DNA from: Dehalococcoidia bacterium
GTDB lineage: Bacteria > Chloroflexota > Dehalococcoidia > GIF9 > AB-539-J10
DNA length: 37,407 bases
Direction of reading: 5' to 3'
Assembly: GCA_030605765.1 (NCBI GenBank)
Contig: JAUWHP010000038.1
Location: 1 to 37,407, forward strand
Part shown: positions 25,101-33,283 of the stretch, one piece after another
Position numbering within the stretch: position 1 is the stretch's first letter
Layout: the number at the start of each line of letters is the position of its first letter
Position numbers and translations under genes: made by a program
The notes under the pieces: generated by a model
Databases searched by the model: none
Seen by the model: the letters and a program-made list of their open reading frames with translations, nothing else
What the model was told of the DNA's origin: nothing

Positions 25101-25132
25101 GCAACTAAGGGCACAAACGCGTGAACATTCAT
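22103..25132 (-). CDS. Membrane GAF-GAF-GGDEF-HD-GYP cyclic-di-GMP protein
   Basis: About 1009 residues. Residues 1-280 (ORF-track numbering) hold seven or eight hydrophobic helices like a 7TM histidine-kinase sensor region. Two GAF-like domains follow (about 310-460 and 485-630) with a coiled coil between. The diguanylate cyclase domain has an intact RYGGDEFAV at 716-720 and an inhibitory I-site RGTD exactly five residues before GGDEF. The HD-GYP phosphodiesterase domain has LLHDIGKIGIP (H867/D868) and HHEWWDGTGYP. Both synthetic and hydrolytic motifs are intact, so the protein is probably bifunctional and switched by the sensor region. The track's TTG start overlaps the -10 box, so the ATG at 25132 is chosen. 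Confidence 0.92.
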   Translation of the reverse strand: MNVHAFVPLVACIAYITLSVILLGSRPWDRKQKLFFLYLISAFLWSLSDIFFRSDFLMEDKLLLVKTVNCVGIWSGVQFHYFLQAYYKPQALKIPFAYTLPGATVVLAALGYIPKTIDITPGGIYVNYGIWLSLIGFLIMALICRDVYYLVRRRRILADPILRNQVVYLFLGIDIMIVSTVISFAPFGGGFPFSHVGNLANAGLLTYAVVAGHLLDFRVFFRRGLTSTIYGVLFVSICLSWWLLFQRLFHLGPGFVPVLVALLSTMAIFIVFGVRTRSILAEKMEEAFQGERIKPRRKLADFIDRIYDVPTLEHFGSQLVSLLSQSIDCSRACLFLPQAEGGDLAARFNYPPVRHDPMAEMRLRHDSPIVTWMERERQRLFRRGIDVMPEFQGLWQEEKKDIQLSEVEMLIPLMHSDRLIAILAIGSKRGNKLYTVEDLDLTEFVAKRVAVSMEKEYLREQVEEKSKELAIINRLSAIITSSVNVTEIFEHFARELKEVVDADYAAIALIEGEQLRVLAVSSQARSARQSGERLELKETVTEWVVEHKKSLYQADLEKHSEFGTAKHYVKEGIRSILHLPLVVRDEVMGTLIVASRRPDAYTPEQALLLERLALQIAMPIENSRLYVGVEQRARVDEITGLFNRRHLEERFREEIERHARHNNLLSFLMLDLDSFKTYNDMYGHPSGDQVLNKIGKIIKSSIRGTDQAFRYGGDEFAVILPETTVDDAYMVAERTRKCIAATMEAQGIAVTCSGGLSSYPADGMMYGELVTMADTALYYAKSTGGNRIYPSSKILSESATKVGIDARRTGLSTVYALAAAVDAKDHYTYGHSRKVNTYAVALAEAIGLSPEEVSRISAGALLHDIGKIGIPDKVLTKKGKLDETDWIAIKSHPILGANIVRNVPGLIPCVNSVLYHHEWWDGTGYPEGLEGDKIPLDARILAIADAFAAMGSARPYRGALGDNAMIKRLRQDAGKQFDPELVETFLGIIKAGLPQKIEVGQEPSGKQET

Positions 25133-25143
25133 AATATGAGTCA

Positions 25144-25172
25144 ATTATCGGCATAAATGCGAAACCTGTCAA
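25144..25172 (-). promoter_or_regulatory. Promoter of the cyclic-di-GMP gene
   Basis: Minus-strand TTGACA (25172-25167), 17-nt spacer, GATAAT (25149-25144). The predicted start near 25137 is only about 5 nt before the ATG, implying a nearly leaderless transcript. Confidence 0.7.
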
Positions 25173-25267
25173 GAGGGGCTAAGGAAAGCCCAGAAACGAA
25201 CGAGTGTAGTTATCTGTCTTCGGTGAGAATATAACTCGTTTTGCTTACGCTCTAATGCTACTGGTTT

Positions 25268-26941
25268 TCAAGGAACTGCAGTTCGCTCAGCTTCAGTTGC
25301 CGGCACAATTTCCACTTCGACTCTCCTGGCAGCTCCCAGTAAGGCAAGCACTTCATCAGATGGGTTAATGTGCGGCGGCTTCAAATGGCCCAGGTCAGCC
25401 CCCTCAGCTTGCCTCTGAGAAACATAGCTGGCAAAAGCGCCTTGAGGAAGTAAGCTAACCTCCACTGGCTTCAAGCCAAGCACTGCCTCTGGATCTCCAT
25501 AAGCACTGTAAATATTATAGTGATATATACTGTCTAATTTTAGAAGCTCCTCATACACCGCTGCTGCTGTACTTTTTTCGCTGGCAATATAGTCATCCTT
25601 AAGCTCCAAGTAGAGACGCAGCACTGGCTTATCGCCACTTACTTCCTTGCGCGCTGCCCACTCTACATAAGGAATGCCTGTATTCTCAATTGCCTGCCAG
25701 ATTAGCTTCTCGGTCAGGTGCCCAAAACCAGTAATATCAATAAGGTCATCAGCTCTGCTATAAAATAGCATCTGTGGTATATCAATACGCAAGCGCTCAT
25801 TCCACAGCGAGGTTATCTTGACCATATCACCAAGCCTGAATCTGGTCATAATGCCGCCGTGAAGATTGGTGATAACTATCTCATAATTCTCTCCTGCTTT
25901 TATTTCGTCCAGCAAGATAGTCTTGGGTTGGTAGGAATGGTCTAATTGCCATTTGAACCACTCCCTCTCCGAAATGAACTCAAAGAAATTGAGGTTGGGA
26001 ATAAAAGTCATACCCTCATAATCCCACGTCTGGGTGGCGTAAATGCCACCCTCTGTGCCAACATATAACTCCAGGGGGTACCTCCCCCACATTTCCTTCA
26101 CCCTTGTCTTAAAAACGGCGCTATCTGTACCACCACCACCAATCCCCTTAATCGACCACAAATCTTTAGGCAACATGGGACGATGAGCTAATTTGCTTTT
26201 GGCCAGTCCCTTGCTCACTCGAAATAGCGCTCTGGGGTGAGATAAGAGAGGGCGAATATTCGCCTTCCCCGACCGCTGACTGAACTGCTCCCCCACAGAC
26301 ACCAGAACAGAGGGCAACCCACCAAAGGCATCAAGCCCTTGGTATAGAGCTTCCTCAAAACCAGCCTTTATTTTCTGTTGAAAAGGCATCCCCTCGCCGT
26401 CAGAGGGCAACATGTCATAACCAAGCGACTGCTGTATCAAGCTGCAGAGAAGCCCCGAAGCATACTCCGGAGGCCCTACTGTGTATATCGTCTTTTGATG
26501 CTCCTTAACTTGGGAAACATCACCTCGATCGCCGCACATGGTAAAAATAGCTATGCCACCAGCCACCTTCTCGTATTCTGAAACAAAATCCTTTGACATG
26601 GGCACCCATTTCACATCATACTCACCAGTCTTGCCTGAAGTACGTACCCATCTGGCAACCTTGGCCGGCAAGACATCCTCCCTCTTCTGCCTCAACTCCG
26701 GAAGATAATCACCATAGGTAGTTAATGGCGCCCGCTCCCGAAATTCCTCCACTGTCTCCGGCATGGCACCACGCATCACCTTCCGACCCAGCTCACAGCC
26801 TTTCAGCAACCCAATCTGCTCCAAAAGCAACCGCTTCTGGATAACCATGAACTGCTCCAACCTTAAGTCAATGAAACCACAGCACATCTGCCACAGCTCC
26901 TCCTTCCTACCCTGCCGCAGTAAATCAATCGGCCTTGTCAT
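25268..26941 (-). CDS. GH3-family adenylating enzyme, copy 1
   Basis: A 557-residue member of the GH3 (auxin-responsive promoter) family, ANL-like enzymes that adenylate a carboxylate and, in plants, join it to an amino acid. Visible motifs in order: the nucleotide loop TSGKTGEYDVKWVP (about residue 101 from this start), YVGTEGG (about 293; the Y-x-S-S-E motif of plant enzymes) and TRFRLGDMV (about 366; Y-R-x-G-D). The track start adds 15 residues, but AGGAGG lies 7 nt before ATG 26941. It follows a 108-residue RHH-like gene and is a tandem duplicate of 27449-29122. The substrate and acceptor of bacterial GH3 proteins are largely unknown. It is not a transporter or regulator. Confidence 0.87.
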   Translation of the reverse strand: MTRPIDLLRQGRKEELWQMCCGFIDLRLEQFMVIQKRLLLEQIGLLKGCELGRKVMRGAMPETVEEFRERAPLTTYGDYLPELRQKREDVLPAKVARWVRTSGKTGEYDVKWVPMSKDFVSEYEKVAGGIAIFTMCGDRGDVSQVKEHQKTIYTVGPPEYASGLLCSLIQQSLGYDMLPSDGEGMPFQQKIKAGFEEALYQGLDAFGGLPSVLVSVGEQFSQRSGKANIRPLLSHPRALFRVSKGLAKSKLAHRPMLPKDLWSIKGIGGGGTDSAVFKTRVKEMWGRYPLELYVGTEGGIYATQTWDYEGMTFIPNLNFFEFISEREWFKWQLDHSYQPKTILLDEIKAGENYEIVITNLHGGIMTRFRLGDMVKITSLWNERLRIDIPQMLFYSRADDLIDITGFGHLTEKLIWQAIENTGIPYVEWAARKEVSGDKPVLRLYLELKDDYIASEKSTAAAVYEELLKLDSIYHYNIYSAYGDPEAVLGLKPVEVSLLPQGAFASYVSQRQAEGADLGHLKPPHINPSDEVLALLGAARRVEVEIVPATEAERTAVP

Positions 26942-26997
26942 AACTACGCCTCCTGCTCTTTTCCTCTTATTCTGAACCGCACTCAACTACTCTCACT

Positions 26998-27324
26998 TCA
27001 CCTCACCTCCTCAGAATATCTTTGGGGGGCGCCCAGCGCCTGCAGCTTTTCGCTTAACCGCTCAAACTCGTCATCCCCGGGCTGTTTGCCCAGCTCAAGC
27101 CCATAACTGATAAAAAACTCCAGGAACTTACGCAGCAATTCCTTCGTCCCTTCCTGAAACTGTTCGAATTCCTCCCTGCTTACCCCATCACGCCTCTTGC
27201 TTTCTTCCCTCAATTGGTTATCGATAAGGAAGTTAATGAAATCGGACCGACCCATGTCACCACGGTTATCATCTACCCTGTTCACCACTTCTGCCTCCAC
27301 TATTAACATTCTCTTTTCAGACAT
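26998..27324 (-). CDS. Ribbon-helix-helix-like small protein, copy 1
   Basis: A 108-residue protein. Residues 1-38 (EAEVVNRVDDNRGDMGRSDFINFLIDN) resemble a CopG/Arc-type strand and two helices, which would bind DNA as a dimer. The rest is acidic and helical with K-E-L-L-R-K-F-L-E-F-F. It precedes GH3 copy 1 with a 56-nt gap; the gap and tail share sequence with the corresponding region of copy 2. It may regulate the GH3 module or form a complex with it. Homology is only suggested by pattern, and no function is proven. Confidence 0.7.
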   Translation of the reverse strand: MSEKRMLIVEAEVVNRVDDNRGDMGRSDFINFLIDNQLREESKRRDGVSREEFEQFQEGTKELLRKFLEFFISYGLELGKQPGDDEFERLSEKLQALGAPQRYSEEVR

Positions 27325-27367
27325 TTAACACCCTCTTCCTATTCTGAGTCCTCTGTTTCCTGTCACT

Positions 27368-27391
27368 ATAAGCTTAGCTTAGTGAGCTTAT
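27368..27391. repeat. Inverted repeat ATAAGCT-N10-AGCTTAT upstream of RHH copy 1
   Basis: Perfect 7-bp arms, located about 45 nt upstream of the RHH copy 1 start and just after the strong hairpin. It could be an operator for the RHH-like protein. No equivalent is seen upstream of copy 2. Confidence 0.4.
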
Positions 27392-27395
27392 TCCT

Positions 27396-27423
27396 CAAGG
27401 GCGAGGCTAGAGCCTCGCCCTTG
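27396..27423 (-). terminator. Strong GC-rich stem-loop after GH3 copy 2
   Basis: CAAGGGCGAGGCT and AGCCTCGCCCTTG form a perfect 13-bp stem with a 2-nt formal loop, starting about 26 nt past the GH3 copy 2 stop. There is no T-run, but the stem is strong enough to end or stabilise the transcript and separates the two modules. Confidence 0.6.
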
Positions 27424-27448
27424 GAATTATCTAACTCTTGTGCTCAGT

Positions 27449-29122
27449 TCAGCCAACTACAATACGCTCGGCTCCAGCTTCGGATACAGCTTCTACCTTA
27501 ACCTTCTTAACAGTTCCCAGTAAGGCGAGCACCTCATCAGATGGATTAATATGCGGCGGCTTCAAATGACCCAGGTCAGCCCCCTCAGCTTGTCGCTGGG
27601 CCATATAACTGGAAAAGGCACCTTGGGGAATGAAGGTGACCTGCACAGGTTTTAGACCAAGTACATTCTCCGGGTCACCCCAAGCGGTGTACATATTGTA
27701 GTGATATATCCTGTCTAATTTTATAAACTCGTCATACACGGCCGCTGCCGCGGTTTTCTCACTAACAATGTAGTCATCCTTAAGCTCAACATAGAGACGC
27801 AATGCTGGTTTGTCCCTCATCATCTCTTTACGAGCTACCCAATTCACATAACGAATGCCTGTATTCTCAATTGCCTGCCAGATTACCTTCTCTGTCAAAC
27901 GGCCAAAGCCAGGAATATCAATAAGGTCATCAGCTCGCCTCTCAAATACCATTTGTGGAGTATCAATGTTCAAATTCTCATTTCGCAGTGAAATTATGCG
28001 GACCATATCACCAGGTCTATACCTGGTCATTATGCCACCATGAAGATTGGTGATGATTACCTCATAATTCTCGCCTGCTTTTACTTCGTCCAGCAAGACA
28101 GTTCTGGGCTGGTAGGAACGGTCTAATCGCCATTTGAACCACTCACTTTCAGGAATGAACTCGAAGAAGTTAAGGTAGGGCACAAAGGTCATCCCTTCAT
28201 AATCCCAGGTTTGAATGGCATAAAAGCCACCCTCTGTGCCAGAATACATTTCAAGGAAAGGCCTCCCCCATAATTCCTCTACCTTTTTCCTGAAAATGCT
28301 GCAATCTGTGCCGCTGCCTGCAAGGCCTTTGAGCGGCCACAGGTCTTTGGGCAACATAGGCCGATGAGCCAGTTTGCTCTTCACCAATCCTTTTGTCAGC
28401 CGGATAAACGCCTGGGGATGAGCTAATAAAGGACGAATATCTCTTTTCCCCGACCGCTGTTTGAACTGCTCTCCTACAGCCAGCAAGACAGAAGGAAGAC
28501 TACCCACCATATCAATCCCTCGATACAAACCCTCCGCAAAACCGGCTTTCATTCTTTCCTGAAACGCCATTCCCTCCCCATGAGAAGGCAAGAAATCACA
28601 GCCAATCGCTTGTTGTGTCAAGTCGACGAGAGCACCCGATATGTACTCCGGTGGCCCCATGCTCAATAGCAATTTGAAGTGCTCCTTAACCTTAGAGGTA
28701 TCACCGCGACCGTCACAAGTAGAAAGGAGAACAATAGCCCCTCCAAACCTTTCAGATTCACGAGCGAAATCCTCCGACATGGGCACCCATTTCACATCGT
28801 ACTCACCACCCTTGCCTGAAGTACGTACCCATCTGGCAACCTTGGCCGGCAAGACATCCTCCCTCTTCTGCCTCAACTCCGGAAGATAATCACCATAGGT
28901 AGTTAATGGCACCTGCTCCCGAAATTCCTCCATTGTCTCCGGCATGGCACCGCGCATCACCTTCCGACCTAGTTCACAGCCTTTTAGCAACCCAATCTGC
29001 TCCAAAAGCAACCGCTTCTGGATAACCATGAACTGCTCCAAACTTAAGTCAATGAAACCACAGCACATCTGCCACAGCTCCTCCCTCCTACCCTGCCGCA
29101 ATAAATCAATCGCCCTTGTCAT
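27449..29122 (-). CDS. GH3-family adenylating enzyme, copy 2
   Basis: A 557-residue paralogue of copy 1 with the same motif order: TSGKGGEYDVKWVP, YSGTEGG and TRYRPGDMV, the last matching the plant Y-R-x-G-D motif better than copy 1. The ATG at 29122 has AGGAGG at 7 nt. The first 130 residues are almost identical to copy 1, while residues 130-200 are strongly different and the rest moderately so. That means the duplicate either diverged in substrate pocket regions or its 5' end was homogenised by gene conversion. It is preceded by the second RHH-like gene, although with a longer gap (about 220 nt) than in copy 1. Confidence 0.87.
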   Translation of the reverse strand: MTRAIDLLRQGRREELWQMCCGFIDLSLEQFMVIQKRLLLEQIGLLKGCELGRKVMRGAMPETMEEFREQVPLTTYGDYLPELRQKREDVLPAKVARWVRTSGKGGEYDVKWVPMSEDFARESERFGGAIVLLSTCDGRGDTSKVKEHFKLLLSMGPPEYISGALVDLTQQAIGCDFLPSHGEGMAFQERMKAGFAEGLYRGIDMVGSLPSVLLAVGEQFKQRSGKRDIRPLLAHPQAFIRLTKGLVKSKLAHRPMLPKDLWPLKGLAGSGTDCSIFRKKVEELWGRPFLEMYSGTEGGFYAIQTWDYEGMTFVPYLNFFEFIPESEWFKWRLDRSYQPRTVLLDEVKAGENYEVIITNLHGGIMTRYRPGDMVRIISLRNENLNIDTPQMVFERRADDLIDIPGFGRLTEKVIWQAIENTGIRYVNWVARKEMMRDKPALRLYVELKDDYIVSEKTAAAAVYDEFIKLDRIYHYNMYTAWGDPENVLGLKPVQVTFIPQGAFSSYMAQRQAEGADLGHLKPPHINPSDEVLALLGTVKKVKVEAVSEAGAERIVVG

Positions 29123-29341
29123 AGCTACACCTCCTGTTCTTTTCCTCTTATTCGGAACCGCACTCAACAACTCTCACTTCACCTCGCCTCCTCAGAATAT
29201 CAAGGAAAATTTATTAACTACAAAACTATGACAGACCTTAGTCGGATTTGGGAAGTGATTATGTTCTAGAAGATAGTTCTATTTGAAGCTGTGATGTGAA
29301 AAGTCTAACTGAAAAGAAAATATGAGTAACTAGTGACCTTG

Positions 29342-29662
29342 CTAAGAAGTTTTGCCTTTTTGGGAGGCGCCCAGCGCCTGCAGCTTTTCGCTTAACTGTT
29401 CAAACTCGTCATCCCTGGGCTGCTTGCCCAGCTCAAGCCCATAACTGATAAAAAATTCCAGGAACTTACGCAGTAACTCCTTCGTCCCTTCCTCAAACTG
29501 TTCGAAGTCTTCCCTGCTTACCCCATCACGCCTCTTGCTTTCTTCCCTCAATTGGTTATCCATAAGGAAGTTAATGAAATCGGAACGACCCATGTCACCA
29601 CGGTTGTCATCTACCCTGTTCACCACTTCTGCCTCCACTATTAACATTCTTTTTTCAGACAT
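29342..29662 (-). CDS. Ribbon-helix-helix-like small protein, copy 2
   Basis: A 106-residue near-duplicate of the copy at 26998-27324. It differs at a few internal positions (for example L34 to M) and has a different C-terminus, ASQKGKTS instead of APQRYSEEVR. AAAGGAG precedes the ATG with good spacing, stronger than in copy 1. The altered tail arises because the sequence of copy 1's last codons is here displaced some 150 nt downstream into the intergenic region. Confidence 0.7.
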   Translation of the reverse strand: MSEKRMLIVEAEVVNRVDDNRGDMGRSDFINFLMDNQLREESKRRDGVSREDFEQFEEGTKELLRKFLEFFISYGLELGKQPRDDEFEQLSEKLQALGASQKGKTS

Positions 29663-29774
29663 ATGCCGCTCCTTTCATATTGCAATGCTTCTCACATTTG
29701 TTATGTTAACTAGGAGATAATCCCTACGCCCGTTTCCCCCTCACCCCTGGTAAAACCCCACACATTGCTCAGTT

Positions 29775-30050
29775 CTAGGCTCCGTTACCATCCCTGAACT
29801 CAAGCACTTCCATTACACTATCTATGTTCTTAAGTAGCCCCAGCCCCTTCTCTGTCACATGATAGGTAACTACGGGGTTACCCACCTCTATTTTACTAAT
29901 AAACCCATGGCTCAACAGAAAACCCAGATATTTCTGTATCTGGGTATAGCTCATGTTAGCACTGTACATAATCTCCGTCTTGCCAGCGCCATTTTCCCCT
30001 ACCTTGAGCATGTCAGCTATTATCTCAACATTAGACCGTCTACGATTCAT
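29775..30050 (-). CDS. Archaeal-type winged-helix transcriptional regulator (HTH_45-like)
   Basis: About 91 residues from the ATG at 30050; the track starts 11 residues earlier at a GTG. The pattern RRRSNVEIIADMLKVGENG-x-x-K-T-E-I-M-Y, then MSYTQIQKYLGFLLSHGFI and YHVTEKGLGLLKNID, is that of the small archaeal-type winged-helix family (HTH_45), which also occurs in Dehalococcoidia. A basic first strand and recognition helix are evident; no ligand-binding domain is present. It lies upstream of the RHH-GH3 modules on the same strand and downstream of the surface-protein gene, so it could regulate either, but no site can be assigned. Confidence 0.85.
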   Translation of the reverse strand: MNRRRSNVEIIADMLKVGENGAGKTEIMYSANMSYTQIQKYLGFLLSHGFISKIEVGNPVVTYHVTEKGLGLLKNIDSVMEVLEFRDGNGA

Positions 30051-30176
30051 TGTACCCAATCCACTATCCGTTACTATAGTCACATCACCATTCTACCACA
30101 AGGGTGGCACAGGTTGTCAACACACGCACGCACGCATAACATGACAAAATTTGTTTATTTTGCTGCCCTTTTTCCT

Positions 30177-33100
30177 CTACCGGCTGACGAGGCAAAACAC
30201 GATGATGACAATATCCAATAATGCCAGTATGCCAATGATAAGCCATATCCAGAATGGTGTTGGCGGCGTGACGACTGTCGTAGCCAGTGTGGTTGGCTCT
30301 GACACCACGGTAAAGGTGCTTACAGGACTGGGCTCACTAGGAACAGGCTCAACAGCTTTCACCTGCCAGAAATAGGTTGTCTCCCAGTCAAGCTTGCCAC
30401 TGTATATATAAGCCGATACAGGCACTTCCTCTTTGACTACCACCTGAGCCAAATCAACATCTTTGGCTAAAATAAATTCATACTTTGTAGTATGGGGGAA
30501 GCCTATCCAGGAAAAGCCCGGCGACCTGGATACATCCCTGCTGCCACTTTGTGGTGCTTTCAATACAGGTGCAATGTGCATCCCCTCTATCGATGAGCAG
30601 GTTTTCACAGTAAAATGCATTGGTGGCGACCAGCGACTATGAATGCTCTCGCCCTCAGTAGTGCCACAGCCTCTCACTTTCCAGTAGTAAGCCTCACCAC
30701 AAACAAAACGGAATAGAATTTCGTGTGAACACCAGGCGGGGTTGCTAAGGTTAGAGGGACCTACATTCTCCACTTTGGCCACCACATATTTAAACTCTTC
30801 ATCCAGGGCTATCCATAAGTCATATTTCTCAGTCAAAGACAACTGCCGCCAGTGAAAGGAAAATATTCTAGCCTGACAATCACAGGGGTCACAGTGTAGC
30901 AATTCCCCTATGGCCGGTGAAGTTGGCCAGGGCGATTGCAGAGCGAAGCTATCAGAATAGACCCACAGGCATCCCTCGTCCTGCGAAAAATCATAGCTTC
31001 GGCCATCGATGGCCCATAAATCTATAGCTTCATTACTCACTGCCCTTAACGTGCCATCTCTGAAGATAACTCCATTGGCTAGTCCAAAAGTAAGTCTATC
31101 CCAATCACTCTCACTAACAGTTTCCAGGTGCGGGATGAGCGTGCGAGCAACACCTGGCCCATAAATTCCGTAGAGAGCGCCTCCTCTTTGAGCCAGGCCA
31201 TGAAATCCCGAATCGGGGGGATTCAACTTCTGCCACGATGTGCTGCCTTCGATGGTCCATCTGTAAATTTTGCCTTCGCTGCTGGCGGCATAGATAAATC
31301 GGTTGCTATCGAAATCTTCATCGGGTATCACCCATATTTCTCCCGGCTTCGATTCAGGCACCGCTAGTGTCTGCTCAAAAGTAACTCCACCATCAACGGA
31401 ATAAGCAACCTTGCCCTCATCGCCCCCATCTCCAACAAAGACAAATTCTTCACCATTTATAGCCATGGTATGGCCGGAGAGAAGCCCGGTATCCATATCC
31501 ATATCCGTGTCCCATTCCCACGTGTCTGCGTACTCTTCTTCCTCCCAGACACCTTTATTGAGTAGATTATCATCCAGAACATAGAGCACTTGACCACTTA
31601 CCACAGCTAAATCAGTGATGTGAGGACATCCCCAGACCTGCTTCCACGTCTCTCCACCATTCAGCGAACAGCAGGCATAATCGCTGTCCAGGGCAGCAAA
31701 GAAAATAGCCTCCTCTGAACTACCCTCGGGGGTAGGTCTTAAAACTATGTCATTGGTTTTGCCATCAAAGCATAATACTCTTTGCCAGGTTTCCCCCAGT
31801 GCTTCTAACGTTTCACTCTCGCTTCGCCATATACTGTCAAACCCACTGCTTGCTGAAGCTAGATAAAGGGTTGTGTAATCAGCAGACAGGGCATAATCGC
31901 AAAGATGCTCCATATTAGTATCTATGAGAGATAGCTGGTTCCAGGTATCACCATCATCTTCGCTTCGGGAAAAAGCGCTTTCATCAAAGCTAGCGCCGAA
32001 CCAGGGGTGGCTGCTGGATACGTCCATATCTTTCCACTCACTAGCATCTGTTACATGATTAGTGCTTGTCCCACAATAAGCCATCTCACCATCATTGCTC
32101 CAGACCACTTGAGCATTGGCACGACCGGAAACAGCGCCACCGGTAGGTGGCTCGCTCGGCTCTTCCCAATCGGGGCGAGCATCTTCAGGATTGAAACAGA
32201 TGTGAATTAAGGCGTTAGCTGAGTTTGTTTCAGCCAGCACCTCCCCAACCAGGAGCGTGCCTCCGCTACAAGTGCCGTAATAGGCAATGGAAGCTATAGA
32301 AACCTTGCTGCCACGGTTGACATCCAGCCTGAAGACATCAGTATCCTCGATGCGGTAAACATCATCAGCGGTTGTGCTTGAGCCATACGCAGCATAAACA
32401 ACGCGACTGTCAGGTTCATCCCCTGAATAATCAGAAGGCAAGGCTAAATCAGAAAAGATGATTTCGCTTTCTCCCGGTGAATCTCCACTGGATTCGCTGA
32501 TCTCCACTTTAGGTGGATCGGTTTCTTCCCAATCTGTGCTATTCTCGTCGCTATTTCTGATACCAGTGCAGAGATAGGTTTTCTCAGCATCGCTGGCGAT
32601 AACCAGTATCGTTTTGTCGCTGTCATAATCAGGCGAGAAACGAACTGAGGTCACATCCATACCCAGCCCTTGCGCTTCCCAGGTAGCGAGAAACCCCGAT
32701 TCTATCACCCAGACATCACCACCGCTAAAGCTATCTGGATTCCGCGTGCCGATGGCAAAGTCTCTATCGCCACCATATTCTGGAGAAATAGCAATGTCAG
32801 AAATAAGCAGGCTTGCACTCCAGTCCGCGGCGCTCGAAAGATGAGTATCTATCCAGCTATCCCCGCCATCCTCAGAAACGTAAACCTCTTGCCTGCCGTC
32901 GGTAACCACAGCTATTAGTTCTGGGTCACCTGGCGCTATAGTTATATCCCAGGCAGGCAAATTAGCACCTTCACCTTCAAGCGCTTCGGTTAAATCATCC
33001 TCCCAGGTAATCCCCTCATCAATTGATTTATAGATGATTCCATCGGGAATATCCAACGCATAGAAGGCCTCGCCTTCAGAGCCAATGACAAAAGCATTTA

Positions 33101-33275
33101 TTTCGCTGGGATTAACTACAACGTTGCCCTCTTTGCTCGGGCTCTCTACGACAGACCACTCCATCTCATCAGGGCTGGCCAAGGCCAACTCAGTTCCGGC
33201 AAAAGCAAGCAAGCCAGAAAATAACAACAGGACAACCAGCCCTGAACACTGCACCAGGAACTTTCTCCTAACCAT
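30177..33275 (-). CDS. Secreted, membrane-anchored BNR/Asp-box repeat protein with Fn3-like domains
   Basis: A 1032-residue exported protein. The signal peptide MVRRKFLVQCSGLVVLLLF... ends near A33 (ALA-S). The body has at least five Asp-box motifs of the form S-x-D-x-G-x-T-W (SIDEGITW, SEDGGDSW, SEDDGDTW, SLNGGETW, SVDGGVTF), predicting a sialidase-like or photosystem-assembly-factor-like beta-propeller. Two fibronectin-III-like segments follow (about 790-990, with YYWKVRG and YFWQVKAVEP), and one C-terminal membrane helix (about 1006-1028). Catalytic sialidase residues are not evident, so an adhesin or surface-layer role is more likely than hydrolysis. The promoter predicts an almost leaderless transcript. 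Confidence 0.85.
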   Translation of the reverse strand: MVRRKFLVQCSGLVVLLLFSGLLAFAGTELALASPDEMEWSVVESPSKEGNVVVNPSEINAFVIGSEGEAFYALDIPDGIIYKSIDEGITWEDDLTEALEGEGANLPAWDITIAPGDPELIAVVTDGRQEVYVSEDGGDSWIDTHLSSAADWSASLLISDIAISPEYGGDRDFAIGTRNPDSFSGGDVWVIESGFLATWEAQGLGMDVTSVRFSPDYDSDKTILVIASDAEKTYLCTGIRNSDENSTDWEETDPPKVEISESSGDSPGESEIIFSDLALPSDYSGDEPDSRVVYAAYGSSTTADDVYRIEDTDVFRLDVNRGSKVSIASIAYYGTCSGGTLLVGEVLAETNSANALIHICFNPEDARPDWEEPSEPPTGGAVSGRANAQVVWSNDGEMAYCGTSTNHVTDASEWKDMDVSSSHPWFGASFDESAFSRSEDDGDTWNQLSLIDTNMEHLCDYALSADYTTLYLASASSGFDSIWRSESETLEALGETWQRVLCFDGKTNDIVLRPTPEGSSEEAIFFAALDSDYACCSLNGGETWKQVWGCPHITDLAVVSGQVLYVLDDNLLNKGVWEEEEYADTWEWDTDMDMDTGLLSGHTMAINGEEFVFVGDGGDEGKVAYSVDGGVTFEQTLAVPESKPGEIWVIPDEDFDSNRFIYAASSEGKIYRWTIEGSTSWQKLNPPDSGFHGLAQRGGALYGIYGPGVARTLIPHLETVSESDWDRLTFGLANGVIFRDGTLRAVSNEAIDLWAIDGRSYDFSQDEGCLWVYSDSFALQSPWPTSPAIGELLHCDPCDCQARIFSFHWRQLSLTEKYDLWIALDEEFKYVVAKVENVGPSNLSNPAWCSHEILFRFVCGEAYYWKVRGCGTTEGESIHSRWSPPMHFTVKTCSSIEGMHIAPVLKAPQSGSRDVSRSPGFSWIGFPHTTKYEFILAKDVDLAQVVVKEEVPVSAYIYSGKLDWETTYFWQVKAVEPVPSEPSPVSTFTVVSEPTTLATTVVTPPTPFWIWLIIGILALLDIVIIVFCLVSR

Positions 33276-33283
33276 TAAGGTTA

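Larger units (their letters stand above)
25268..29662 (-). repeat. Tandem duplication of an RHH-GH3 two-gene module
   Basis: Unit 1 is 25268-27324 and unit 2 is 27449-29662, both transcribed on the minus strand. DNA identity is very high over the RHH genes and the first third of GH3, including the leader region with AACCGCACTCAAC, and lower over the remaining two thirds. Unit 2 has about 150 extra nt between RHH and GH3. Confidence 0.9.

Noticed and set aside
30121-30136. Short CACG-type tandem repeat
   Set aside because: Only a few units, in a small gap; no CRISPR-like spacers or slippage-prone gene nearby.
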